Shown here one piece after another: positions 42,473 to 51,047 of a stretch of 64,000 nt of DNA (positions are counted from its first letter, which is position 1; each line of letters starts with the position of its first letter). The translations under genes and the position numbers were made by a program. The stretch lies in assembly GCF_901482695.1 (NCBI RefSeq), contig NZ_LR590484.1:5270001-5334000 (forward strand), in the 5' to 3' direction. The notes beneath the pieces were generated by a model. The model did not search any database. It saw nothing but the letters and a program-made list of their open reading frames with translations, and was not told the DNA's origin. This stretch comes from Sphingobacterium thalpophilum. GTDB taxonomy: Bacteria > Bacteroidota > Bacteroidia > Sphingobacteriales > Sphingobacteriaceae.

Positions 42473-43190
42473 TGGCAGTAAAATCGAGCAGTTCCACCTC
42501 AAAGATCAGTGTACTATGAGCAGGGATATCATTGCCCTTGGCCTGCGCTCCGTAGGCCAGCCGGCTCGGTATGTAAAACTTGTATTTTGCGCCTTTGGAC
42601 ATCAGCGGTATACCGATCTGCCAGCCTTTGATGACCTGTTGTAGAGACAGTTTCAGCGGTTCGTTGCGATCATAGGAGCTGTCAAACTGCTTTCCATCGA
42701 GCAGTGTACCCCTGTAATGTACGGTCACCTCGTCAGTAGCTGCAGGTTTGGCACCATCGGCATCTTTCAGAACGAGATACTGTATACCTTCGGCGGTCGT
42801 TTTCATGCCGGCCACTTTGGCGTTTTCAGCAAAAAACTTATCTTCCTTTGCCCGGCTCTCCGCCTCTTTCTTAGTGCGCATATCCATAATCGCCTGCTGG
42901 ATAACTTCCCGCGTCTGCCCTTCCTCAAGCAAGGCCTGCTCATTCTTTAAAGCAGCGGCAATCGCTTTGCCAATGACATCGGCTTTGAGATAGTCGATCT
43001 CCGTGGATTTTAACGATCTTCCGATGTCCATACCAAAGGCATAGGATACGGTATCGGCCTTAGTCACCAACGTATTTGCTGTTCTGGAGGTATTGACTGT
43101 CTTCTTTCTGACAGCACTGACTTTTTTCTTTTGCTGGGCAAATCCAGCTACTGTAGTCAATGATAATAGGGCTAATGCAATGTATTTCAT
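42459..43190 (-). CDS. FKBP-type peptidyl-prolyl cis-trans isomerase, exported (FkpA/Mip-like)
   Basis: 243 residues from ATG 43190. Signal peptide KYIALALLSLTTVAGFAQ, then a helical FKBP_N dimerisation region (SYAFGMDIGRSL to about 130), then the FKBP domain (VTVHYRGTLLDGKQFDSSYD, QQVIKGWQIGIPLMSKGAKY, FYIPSRLAYG, IPAHSTLIFEVELLD). The aromatic active-site residues expected for proline isomerisation are present. It acts in the periplasm as a folding helper. It lies between a glycosyltransferase gene (8 bp) and the aldo-keto reductase. Confidence 0.93.
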   Translation of the reverse strand: MKYIALALLSLTTVAGFAQQKKKVSAVRKKTVNTSRTANTLVTKADTVSYAFGMDIGRSLKSTEIDYLKADVIGKAIAAALKNEQALLEEGQTREVIQQAIMDMRTKKEAESRAKEDKFFAENAKVAGMKTTAEGIQYLVLKDADGAKPAATDEVTVHYRGTLLDGKQFDSSYDRNEPLKLSLQQVIKGWQIGIPLMSKGAKYKFYIPSRLAYGAQAKGNDIPAHSTLIFEVELLDFTANGTT

Positions 43191-43197
43191 GTGTTAC

Positions 43198-44184
43198 TTA
43201 ACGGTGCTTCTGCACGATTTCATTTATAATTTCCTGTGTTATATTCGGATAATCAACTTCTACCCTCGAGCGGCTGTTAAGCCAAGCTTCGATGGCCAGC
43301 ATATTTTTCTGCTTCAAGCTCGAAATGACGGGAATCCCCATTTCCTCCAACGAAGCAGCATTGAGATGCTGCTCATACTGATTTTTCATCGGGATGACCA
43401 GCAATTTCTTGTTCAAATATAAGGCTTCTGCCGGTGTTTCAAAACCTGCACCGCACAAAACTCCCGATGACGATGCCATACTTTCAATAAACGACCGGTT
43501 ATTGATCGGTCTTATCGTCACATTCTTCATTTCGAAAGGCCGTGAGTTGTGTTTACTGAACACATCCCACTTCACATCGGGAAACTTCATCAGATGCTTA
43601 AGCAGGTGCGCGTCGTCGTAGGCCGGCAGGTAAACGGTGTAATGCCCGTTGTCCGTCACTTCCAGTTCACGGACTGCATTACGGATGACCGGTGGATAGA
43701 TGTTTCTGGCGTATCGTTTAAAATGAAATCCGTAGGAATGTGTAGATGGTGCATAGTTCTTCATAATAAACTTGCCCAGCATATCGCTTTCCTCAGGTTT
43801 TGGGCTCGCTGGATCCAGCGCACCGATCTGGTGGCTCAACCCGATGCACTGTAGGTCCTTCGAATGGCAGGCCCACGCAGAAATAGGTTCGAAATCATTG
43901 AGCACAAGATCATACTCCTCAATCGGCAAACTTTTGATCTCACTGGTAAACTTACGTATCGTAGAACTCATAAAAGTTTTCCAGAGATCGACTCCGCCCG
44001 ACTTTCCGAAAATAAAACTCAGTCCGTGAAAACGGTATTTCACCTCAAAAGGCAGAGACAGGTCTGCCTGGATGCCACTGACCAGCACGTCTACCTCACC
44101 ATGGGCCCTGAGACAGGGAACAATGTCCATCGCGCGGCTTAAATGCCCGTTGCCAGTGCCCTGTACGGCATACAATATCTTCAT
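43198..44184 (-). CDS. Glycosyltransferase-like protein (MJ1255/VC2487 family)
   Basis: 328 residues from ATG 44184. GT-B fold related to MurG and UDP-glucuronosyltransferases: a glycine-rich start ILYAVQGTGNGHLSRAMDIV and a C-terminal donor-binding motif SSSGVLCGAGFETPAEALYL followed by KKLLVIPMKNQYEQHLNAAS. It matches a family annotated as uncharacterised glycosyltransferase. Acceptor unknown. It is upstream of the FKBP gene with only 7 bp between, so the three minus-strand genes form one operon. Confidence 0.85.
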   Translation of the reverse strand: MKILYAVQGTGNGHLSRAMDIVPCLRAHGEVDVLVSGIQADLSLPFEVKYRFHGLSFIFGKSGGVDLWKTFMSSTIRKFTSEIKSLPIEEYDLVLNDFEPISAWACHSKDLQCIGLSHQIGALDPASPKPEESDMLGKFIMKNYAPSTHSYGFHFKRYARNIYPPVIRNAVRELEVTDNGHYTVYLPAYDDAHLLKHLMKFPDVKWDVFSKHNSRPFEMKNVTIRPINNRSFIESMASSSGVLCGAGFETPAEALYLNKKLLVIPMKNQYEQHLNAASLEEMGIPVISSLKQKNMLAIEAWLNSRSRVEVDYPNITQEIINEIVQKHR

Positions 44185-44358
44185 AATTACTGTATTTGTG
44201 TCGGCAAATTAATGAATTTAAACGACTATCAATGTTATTTTATTGTTTCGTTATGTTAACAAAACATAAATTAACAGCGCCATCCGCTTAAGTTAATATG
44301 TTTTTAATTTGAATTTGTGTATATTTAAAGTTAGCAATTAATTAATAACCAATTTACT

Positions 44359-45312
44359 ATGATCAAGGCTCCTTTCTACTGGGGATTATCCCTGGTCGTC
44401 ATATCAACATTATGCTCCTGGGGATTTTTTGCGCACAAAAAAATCAATCATTATGCAGTATTCGCTCTACCGTCAAAACTGGCGGTATTTTATAAAGCCA
44501 ACATTGAGCTGATTACCGAAAAAGCTGTCGATCCCGACAAACGCTGTTTTGTGGACAGCGCCGAAGGTCCGAGACATTTTATAGACATCGAAGACTACCG
44601 TCCGGACAGAGCCGTCGACTCCATCCCCCTACACTGGTCACAGGTTAAAGAAAAATTTCGCGAACGGGAATTATTAAAAAATGGGATCATTCCCTGGCAG
44701 ATCAATTTCACCTACCTGAAGCTGGTGAAGGCCTTTCAATCAAAGCATTATCCGCAGATTATCAAACATTCGGCGGATCTGGGCCACTATATCGCTGATG
44801 CCCATGTACCGCTGCACACAACCAAAAATTACAATGGTCAGCTAACGGGACAGATAGGGATACACGCTTTCTGGGAGAGCCGCTTGCCCGAAATGTTTGC
44901 GGGCCGTTACAATCTCCTGGTGGGAAGAGCACAGTATATCGAAGATCCGCTGCGCGAGGCCTGGAATATCATCAGGGAAAGCAACCTGCTGGTCGACTCG
45001 GTACTGACTATTGAAGCCACACTCAACAGAGAATTTAAATCCACCCAGAAAAACTCCTTTATAGAACGTAATAACCAGTTGATATGGACCTATTCGGACG
45101 CCTACGCTACAGCTTACCACAGCGCGTTGAACGGAATGGTGGAAAGAAGAATGCGAAAGACCATCAGCCGCGTGGCTTCCTACTGGTACTCAGCATGGAT
45201 CGAAGCAGGTCAGCCAGATCTTTCCGCGGCTCCCAAAATGATGGAAGACAACAAGCAGGATACTCTGACAACATGGGGCAAAAAGCCTATCGGGCGGGAA
45301 GAATGGATGTAA
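44359..45312 (+). CDS. Zinc-dependent phospholipase C/S1-P1 nuclease-like protein
   Basis: 317 residues from ATG 44359. Hydrophobic N-terminus acting as signal peptide or anchor (SLVVISTLCSWGFFAHKKIN). The metal-binding pattern is HSADLGHYIADAHVPLHTTK with HAFWESRLPEMF further on, typical of the zinc phospholipase C/S1-P1 nuclease fold. It should therefore hydrolyse phosphate esters outside the cytoplasm. The AT-rich 174 bp upstream probably hold its promoter; no clear box is picked out. Confidence 0.8.
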   Translation: MIKAPFYWGLSLVVISTLCSWGFFAHKKINHYAVFALPSKLAVFYKANIELITEKAVDPDKRCFVDSAEGPRHFIDIEDYRPDRAVDSIPLHWSQVKEKFRERELLKNGIIPWQINFTYLKLVKAFQSKHYPQIIKHSADLGHYIADAHVPLHTTKNYNGQLTGQIGIHAFWESRLPEMFAGRYNLLVGRAQYIEDPLREAWNIIRESNLLVDSVLTIEATLNREFKSTQKNSFIERNNQLIWTYSDAYATAYHSALNGMVERRMRKTISRVASYWYSAWIEAGQPDLSAAPKMMEDNKQDTLTTWGKKPIGREEWM

Positions 45313-45381
45313 TAAAAAGGAAAGAATTCCGGACTACCAACATTATCAATACCGGACTATTTTATTTCTTGGTCAACTCCT

Positions 45382-45389
45382 TAGTTTTG
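45382..45389 (+). promoter_or_regulatory. Candidate -7 promoter box (TAGTTTTG)
   Basis: Exact fit to TAnnTTTG, 110 bp before the TonB receptor ATG and 14 bp before a 33-codon upstream ORF. The -33 box is not clear. Confidence 0.35.
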
Positions 45390-45403
45390 TCCCGTCAAAC
45401 TCT

Positions 45404-45505
45404 ATGAAAGACGCTGTCGTTGCCGTAACTGCAATTGCACAGAAACTTGACAGCTTGTGCATAACATGGCGTCGCATATTACTTGAACAAACACAATCAT
45501 GTTGA
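45404..45505 (+). CDS. 33-codon upstream ORF overlapping the receptor start
   Basis: ATG 45404 opens MKDAVVAVTAIAQKLDSLCI, then TWRRILLEQTQSC, and ends at TGA 45503-45505, overlapping the receptor's ATG (45499) by seven bases. It could be a translationally coupled leader. It could also be chance: no conservation can be judged here and there is no ribosome-binding site. Confidence 0.25.
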   Translation: MKDAVVAVTAIAQKLDSLCITWRRILLEQTQSC

Positions 45506-47385
45506 AGAAGAAAATTACATTAACAAAACTTGCTGTCGTGCTTTCCATCGGCGCTGCACATGCGCAGACCAGGGACACAACTTTATTAAATGAGGTCATG
45601 ATCAACCAGAACAGGCTTCAGATTCCATTTTCAAAGCAGAGCAAAAATATTCAGATATTAACGCAGGAAGATATCCAGCGATTGCCAAACCGGTCCATCA
45701 ACGAATTGTTGTCCAATATCCCCGGCGTGGATATCCGCCAGCGTGGCCCCTTTGGTTCGCAGGCCGACGTCAGTATTGACGGGGGATCATTTGAACAAAC
45801 CGCCATCCTGCTGAACGGAATCAAAATAACAGATCCACAGAGTGCACATCACAACATGAATCTGCCGGTTCCACTGGAAGCCATAGAGCGCATCGAAATC
45901 ATCAGGGGACCGGCTTCCCGTATCTTTGGGATCAATGCCCTGACAGGAGCCATTAACATCGTCACCAAACGTGCGGAATCTAACTTGATCAGTGCACAGG
46001 TATATGGAGGTACTTCTTTCAAGGATAATGAACAGACCAGCTCCGGAAAATACTATGGTAAGGGTGCGCAGATTGGCGCAGAGCTGCGGACAGAGCGCAT
46101 GAGCCACGGGGTATATTTTGGACATGAGGATACCAACGGACAACGTTACAATACCGCTTCAAACAATGACAAATTCTATTACAACGGAACCTACGAGCCA
46201 AACGCCACTAATCAGGTAAAGGCCGATTTCGGCTATATCAACAACCGTTTTGGCGCAAATGGATACTATGCTGCCCCGACCGACAACGATGCTTATGAGC
46301 AGGTCAAAACAGCTTTCTCCTCCATACAGTCCAAACACCAGCTGAGCCCAGCTTTTGCAATCAGTCCGAGGCTGAGCAACCGCTATAATGAAGATGAGTA
46401 TTGGTATCTGGGGCGGTCGACAGCAAAAGGTAGGTCAAAGCACTACAGCAATGTATTCGGCGCTGAAGTCAATATGTCATTGGAACAACATTATGGAACA
46501 TTTGGACTGGGACTGGAAAGCCGCTTCGAGAAGATCAACAGCACGGCGATTGGCGCCCACACCCGGAATAACTATGGCGGATACCTGGAGTTTAAAACAG
46601 AAGCAATGGAGAAGCTTATGCTCAGCACGGGCGCCTATGTGAATTACAATTCTAAATTCGGATGGCAGGTATTTCCCGGCCTTGATCTGGGCTATGACCT
46701 CAATGAGCATTGGAAGCTGGTCCTGAGCGCCGGCTCCGCGCAAAGAGTACCTTCCTTTACCGATCTTTACATCAATCAGACAGCGAATATCGGAAACCCT
46801 GATCTATTATCTGAAAACGCTTATCAGATCGAAGGGGGAATCAAGTACTTATCAAACCGTATCGTGGCGCAGGCCAACTATTTCCACCGCAACATTACCG
46901 ATTTCATCGATTGGCAGAAATCAACGGAAAACACAGAAACAGGAACAGTTGTCCCATGGAAGCCGGCCAATATCGGAAAAAATACCGTCAATGGTCTGAA
47001 CGCCTCCTTCCGCTACCAACTCAGCGATCCGGAAGCAGCCACAAAATATTATACGACAGTCAGCTACAACTACCTCCATCCTGAGGTGACTGTCGCTGAC
47101 GGCACACTGTCAAAATACGCCATTGAAAGCCTCAGACATCAGGTCATTTTCAATTTTACAATAAATCATAACAACTGGACGCTGACAACGGCCAATCGTT
47201 TCAATGAACGCATCAGTTATAAAAGCTACTTCATAGCGGATATTCGGGCATCCTACCAGTGGACGACTGTCGATATCTTTGCTGACATCCAGAACATTTT
47301 TGACAAAAGTTATGTCGAGGCCGCCGCTGCCCCCATGCCAGGGAGATGGTTCAGTCTGGGAGCGAAATGCAGGTTGAAGTATTAG
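45499..47385 (+). CDS. TonB-dependent outer-membrane receptor, BtuB-like
   Basis: 628 residues from ATG 45499. Signal peptide LTKLAVVLSIGAAHAQ, then a TonB-box/plug start (LLNEVMINQNRLQIPFSKQS), plug motifs (NELLSNIPGVDIRQRGPFGS, VSIDGGSFEQTAILLNGIKI, ERIEIIRGPASRIFGINALT, GAINIVTKR) and a barrel ending GRWFSLGAKCRLKY. Size and motifs fit BtuB/colicin-receptor types (cobalamin, haem or another ligand). No cobalamin riboswitch is evident upstream, so the ligand stays open. It stands alone before a strong terminator. Confidence 0.88.
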   Translation: MLKKKITLTKLAVVLSIGAAHAQTRDTTLLNEVMINQNRLQIPFSKQSKNIQILTQEDIQRLPNRSINELLSNIPGVDIRQRGPFGSQADVSIDGGSFEQTAILLNGIKITDPQSAHHNMNLPVPLEAIERIEIIRGPASRIFGINALTGAINIVTKRAESNLISAQVYGGTSFKDNEQTSSGKYYGKGAQIGAELRTERMSHGVYFGHEDTNGQRYNTASNNDKFYYNGTYEPNATNQVKADFGYINNRFGANGYYAAPTDNDAYEQVKTAFSSIQSKHQLSPAFAISPRLSNRYNEDEYWYLGRSTAKGRSKHYSNVFGAEVNMSLEQHYGTFGLGLESRFEKINSTAIGAHTRNNYGGYLEFKTEAMEKLMLSTGAYVNYNSKFGWQVFPGLDLGYDLNEHWKLVLSAGSAQRVPSFTDLYINQTANIGNPDLLSENAYQIEGGIKYLSNRIVAQANYFHRNITDFIDWQKSTENTETGTVVPWKPANIGKNTVNGLNASFRYQLSDPEAATKYYTTVSYNYLHPEVTVADGTLSKYAIESLRHQVIFNFTINHNNWTLTTANRFNERISYKSYFIADIRASYQWTTVDIFADIQNIFDKSYVEAAAAPMPGRWFSLGAKCRLKY

Positions 47386-47414
47386 AGGAAATCCAGGTTC
47401 GGCCGATACCTGAA

Positions 47415-47460
47415 TGTGAAAATGCCCCGACATGGACAGCCATATCGGGGCATTTTCACA
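47415..47460. terminator. Bidirectional terminator hairpin
   Basis: tgtgaaaatgccccga (47415-47430) pairs perfectly with tcggggcattttcaca (47445-47460), a 16-bp stem with a 14-nt loop and A/T tails on both sides. It serves the receptor gene and the convergent ThuA gene. Confidence 0.85.
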
Positions 47461-47487
47461 TTTTCAAGGGGGCCGTTGGCCCCAAGT

Positions 47488-48201
47488 TTATTTTTTGGGA
47501 AGTACAGACAAAATACCGCCAATCAGGTGCTGCCTAAACTCAGCTTCGTCATAGGACTCGGCTGTGTGCCCCAATCCGGTATAAAACACCTTCCCTCCAT
47601 CGTAAGTATGTGACCAGGAAATCGGATGATGGTCGCCCATCTTTCCCCCCTCGTAGCTTTTTTCATCCAGATTCATCAGCACGTGCAGACCGTCTTTTAC
47701 ATCCTTGAAATTGTACCATTCATCTTTGTGCCACCAAACCTTGTCGAGATGTGCGGTTGCAGGGTGCTTTTGATCAAGCACATCGATTTTCGCTTTCTGT
47801 ACAGCGGGATGGGATGCAAAATAAGCTCCGACCAGCCCGTTGTACCAAGGCCAGTCAAATTCGGTATCTGTCGCGGCGTGGATACCGACAAAACCTTTAC
47901 CGGACTGAATAAAACGGACAAACGCTGCTTGTTGTGCACTGTCCAGGATGTCACCTGTCGTGCTCAGAAAGATAACAGCGCCATATTTTTGCAGCTCTCC
48001 GTCGGTAAACAATGCGGCATCTTCCGAGTGGTCAGACCCAATATTCTCTTTATCCAGTAGCAATTTTAGGACTTCTGCACCCTTCTCGATGCTGCTGTGT
48101 CTAAATCCCTTTGTTTTGCTGAATATCAGAACACGCCGTTGCGCGTTGGCAACGAAACCGGTTGCCAAAATGAAAAATAGTAAAATCAATAATCTGTTCA
48201 T
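47488..48201 (-). CDS. ThuA-domain protein, exported
   Basis: 237 residues from ATG 48201. Signal peptide NRLLILLFFILATGFVANAQ. ThuA-like class I glutamine amidotransferase fold: ILIFSKTKGFRHSSIEKGAE, AVIFLSTTGDILDSAQQAAF, GKGFVGIHAATDTEFDWPWY, and the late HPISWSHTYDGGKVFYTGLG with two conserved histidines. Family members are linked to sugar (trehalose or carbohydrate) metabolism; the exact reaction is unsettled. Confidence 0.9.
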   Translation of the reverse strand: MNRLLILLFFILATGFVANAQRRVLIFSKTKGFRHSSIEKGAEVLKLLLDKENIGSDHSEDAALFTDGELQKYGAVIFLSTTGDILDSAQQAAFVRFIQSGKGFVGIHAATDTEFDWPWYNGLVGAYFASHPAVQKAKIDVLDQKHPATAHLDKVWWHKDEWYNFKDVKDGLHVLMNLDEKSYEGGKMGDHHPISWSHTYDGGKVFYTGLGHTAESYDEAEFRQHLIGGILSVLPKK

Positions 48202-48227
48202 GGTATAAATGGTTATTATATCAAATT

Positions 48228-49295
48228 TTATCCTGCAGTCAGTTCACGGTAGAAATCAAGGCTCTCAATGATATCTTCTTCGGATACAAATATATCATAC
48301 TGGCAGCTGCCAATACGGTCAAGCAGTGCGAAGCCGATCTGATTGGACAGGTTCTTTTTATCGTTGCGCATAAGTTCCAAAAGCGTGGTATCAATGGACG
48401 AACTGAAGCTATAGTCATTAAAGTATCTTCTAAAGGTAGCTATCAGATCGTCCAGATCCGTCAGCGAAAGTCCGTTCAGCTTATGAGAAAGAAATCCCTC
48501 ACAGATCATGCCTACAGCAATAGCCTCACCATGCAGCAACGGTCGCTTGTCATGCTGCAGGGAATAGCCTTCGATGGCATGTCCGATCGTATGCCCAAAG
48601 TTCAGGATCTTGCGGAGTCCCTTCTCTTTTGGGTCTTCCAGAATGACCCTATTTTTGATCGAAACAGAATGCTTGATCAGGGCATTGTCAACCTGATCGA
48701 TACCCAGTGTTTTCACTTGATTATAATATGCCTGGTCGAAAATAAGCCCATGTTTGATGACTTCTGCAAAGCCTGAAATGAGCTGTCTCTTATCCAAGGT
48801 CTTTAGGAAAAGGCTGGAAATAAACACGGCCTGAGGCTGTGCGAATGTACCGATAATATTCTTGACACTGCCCATATCTATGCCCGTTTTGCCGCCCACA
48901 GAAGCATCTACCTGCGAAAGTAGTGTCGTTGGGATCTGGATAAAATCCATCCCTCTCTTAAACGTGGAAGCCGCAAAACCGCCCATATCAGTGACGACCC
49001 CGCCGCCCAGATTAATTAACAGGGAATGTCGATCAGCACCAAAATCAAGCATATTTTGCCAAACACCGATACAAAAGTCGATGTTTTTATTTTCTTCCCC
49101 GGGATCTACTTCGATAACATCATAGTTGGATAAACTGGGCAGGGCCTGCTGAAATAAAGGCAGGCAATTATCCAACGTATTCGTATCGACCAGAACAATG
49201 ATTTTGGAATAATTGCGTGCAGCTAAAAACGTCTCTAGCGAGGCCAGCGTGTCATCAAAATATACCTGATAGCCCAAACTTTCTATGACTTCCAT
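48228..49295 (-). CDS. aroB: 3-dehydroquinate synthase
   Basis: 355 residues from ATG 49295. Second step of the shikimate pathway: converts DAHP to 3-dehydroquinate using NAD and a divalent metal. The NAD/substrate block GGGVVTDMGGFAASTFKRGM, PTTLLSQVDASVGGKTGIDM, the metal-binding SGFAEVIKHGLIFD and LNFGHTIGHAIEGYS with a later LLHGEAIAVGM are all present. Length is typical. It lies 26 bp before the ThuA gene on the same strand. Confidence 0.96.
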   Translation of the reverse strand: MEVIESLGYQVYFDDTLASLETFLAARNYSKIIVLVDTNTLDNCLPLFQQALPSLSNYDVIEVDPGEENKNIDFCIGVWQNMLDFGADRHSLLINLGGGVVTDMGGFAASTFKRGMDFIQIPTTLLSQVDASVGGKTGIDMGSVKNIIGTFAQPQAVFISSLFLKTLDKRQLISGFAEVIKHGLIFDQAYYNQVKTLGIDQVDNALIKHSVSIKNRVILEDPKEKGLRKILNFGHTIGHAIEGYSLQHDKRPLLHGEAIAVGMICEGFLSHKLNGLSLTDLDDLIATFRRYFNDYSFSSSIDTTLLELMRNDKKNLSNQIGFALLDRIGSCQYDIFVSEEDIIESLDFYRELTAG

Positions 49296-49345
49296 TCTAT
49301 GATTCTTTAAGGTTTAAGTTTTCTATTTACCAATATTGTTTAATA

Positions 49346-49552
49346 TTACACCAATTTTACTTCCATCCCGTCAAACTCCACCACATCTCCCGGCCGCAAT
49401 TTGAGTCTTTTCCGATAATCGACCTGTCCATTGTACTTGACATATCCCTCCGACACAACCAACTGTGCCATAGCGCCATGCTCCACCCAATTTAAAGCTT
49501 TAAGTAACTGTATAAGCTGTATATAATCGCCCTCGATTTTAAATTCTTGCAT
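49346..49552 (-). CDS. S4-domain RNA-binding protein (YbcJ-like)
   Basis: 68 residues from ATG 49552. A single S4 fold: YIQLIQLLKALNWVEHGAMA, VSEGYVKYNGQVDYRKRLKL, RPGDVVEFDGMEVKLV. It probably binds structured RNA, as YbcJ does; partner unknown. It ends 50 bp before the aroB start on the same strand, so they may share a transcript. Confidence 0.9.
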   Translation of the reverse strand: MQEFKIEGDYIQLIQLLKALNWVEHGAMAQLVVSEGYVKYNGQVDYRKRLKLRPGDVVEFDGMEVKLV

Positions 49553-49647
49553 TCCACAAAAATAACGGTTTCGGGGAGGAATACAAGAAATATCATCGTT
49601 TTAATGCACACTAAATTGCTACATTTGCCTTATTGCAAATAAAGATT

Positions 49648-50844
49648 ATGATTGAGAATTCCGAGCCCAGAACATTGTCCTTTGATAATACAGAGATCGC
49701 TTTTAAAAGCAAAAGCGATAAGGATCTGGAAAGAGCGTATTGGTTATTCAAAATAATTGCGAATAACTTTCTGACAAAAGTAGGTCCATCAATGACCAAC
49801 TTTGCCCTGAATATCGGATTGCCGATCCAGGGTATCATCCGCAATACAATATTCAAGCATTTTTGTGGCGGAGAAACAATTGAGGGTTGCGAAGCCGCCA
49901 TCAACGAATTGGGTGAGAATGGCGTCGGCACAATACTCGATTATTCTGTCGAAGGGGAAGAGACCGAAAGTGCCTTTGATGCTTGCTGCAACGAGGTCCT
50001 CCGCACGGTAGTGGCTGCCAGCAAAAATAAATATATTCCGTTTTCGGTCTTTAAGCCTACGGGACTCGGACGTTTTGAGCTATTTGAAAAAGTCAACGCA
50101 AAAGAGACGCTGAATGAAGCCGAGCAAGCCGAATATCAGCGTATGCTCGACCGTACTGACCGCATTTGCAGAGCCTGTTACGATGCTGGTGTCAAAGTAC
50201 TGATCGACGCCGAACATTCCTGGATACAGGATGCCATCGATGATATCGCGCGGGAGATGATGGAAAAGTACAATGTGGAAAAACCGATTGTATACAACAC
50301 CTATCAATTGTACCGCAGTGACAAACTGGCTTCGCTGAAAGCGGATTTTGAATATGCCAAAGTTAGAGGTTTTCACATGGGTGCCAAAATTGTACGCGGC
50401 GCCTATATGGAGATCGAACGAGCACGTGCCGCCCAGAAAGGGTATGCAGACCCTATCCAACCCAACAAAGGAGCGTCAGACCGTGACTACAACGAAGCCA
50501 TAGCTTTTATTTTGGACCATCTGGACAATTTCGGTTTGATGGCCGGTACACACAACGAGGACAGCAGTATGCTATTGGCCAAAGAAATTGACAGACGTGG
50601 CATCGACCGATCCACCGACCGGATCTACTTTGCTCAGCTCCTGGGAATGTCTGATAACCTGAGCTTCAATTTGGCTGCTCATGGCTACAACGTCGCGAAG
50701 TACATGCCCTATGGCCCTGTAAAAGCAGTCATGCCTTACTTGTTCAGAAGAGCACAGGAAAATACCTCCGTCGCCGGAGCAACGGGCCGTGAACTCGGAC
50801 TGTTGATCAAAGAAAAACAAAGAAGAAAAGCTAGCCGTCGATAA
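49648..50844 (+). CDS. Proline dehydrogenase
   Basis: Start set at ATG 49648 (MIENSEPRTLSFDNTEIAFK), 398 residues; ATG 49633 is an alternative five codons earlier. FAD-dependent barrel enzyme that oxidises proline to pyrroline-5-carboxylate. Motifs: VLIDAEHSWIQDAIDDIARE, NTYQLYRSDKLASLKADFEY, KIVRGAYMEIERARA, and the C-terminal FAQLLGMSDNLSFNLAAHGY with LFRRAQENTSVAG. It is the single-domain (PutB) type, without the aldehyde dehydrogenase part found in PutA. A terminator overlaps its stop codon. Confidence 0.93.
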   Translation: MIENSEPRTLSFDNTEIAFKSKSDKDLERAYWLFKIIANNFLTKVGPSMTNFALNIGLPIQGIIRNTIFKHFCGGETIEGCEAAINELGENGVGTILDYSVEGEETESAFDACCNEVLRTVVAASKNKYIPFSVFKPTGLGRFELFEKVNAKETLNEAEQAEYQRMLDRTDRICRACYDAGVKVLIDAEHSWIQDAIDDIAREMMEKYNVEKPIVYNTYQLYRSDKLASLKADFEYAKVRGFHMGAKIVRGAYMEIERARAAQKGYADPIQPNKGASDRDYNEAIAFILDHLDNFGLMAGTHNEDSSMLLAKEIDRRGIDRSTDRIYFAQLLGMSDNLSFNLAAHGYNVAKYMPYGPVKAVMPYLFRRAQENTSVAGATGRELGLLIKEKQRRKASRR

Positions 50845-50858
50845 AGGCTGGCTTTTTT
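50826..50858 (+). terminator. Rho-independent terminator of the proline dehydrogenase gene
   Basis: aaaagctagcc (50826-50836) pairs with ggctggctttt (50846-50856), one G-T pair, loop 9 nt, followed by tt. The stop codon TAA sits in the loop. Confidence 0.8.
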
Positions 50859-51047
50859 CATGTAATGGGACTTGCCAATCCTCCCGGTGTCCCTGCTCAG
50901 CACCCTACTGTATCCATTCCTTCGTAGAAGCTAAATGGAAAATCATTCCTTATTATTGAAACAATTATTTAAGTTTGCAAACTTTTCCGCTAAAACAAAG
51001 TTCATAGGGGAAGGGGTTCCCATGGGACAAAAGAATATACATTTGAA

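Noticed and set aside
45313-45498. Cobalamin riboswitch before the BtuB-like receptor
   Set aside because: The gap is short and I see no B12-box-like core (GCCACTG-type element); it would need a covariance-model search to exclude fully.
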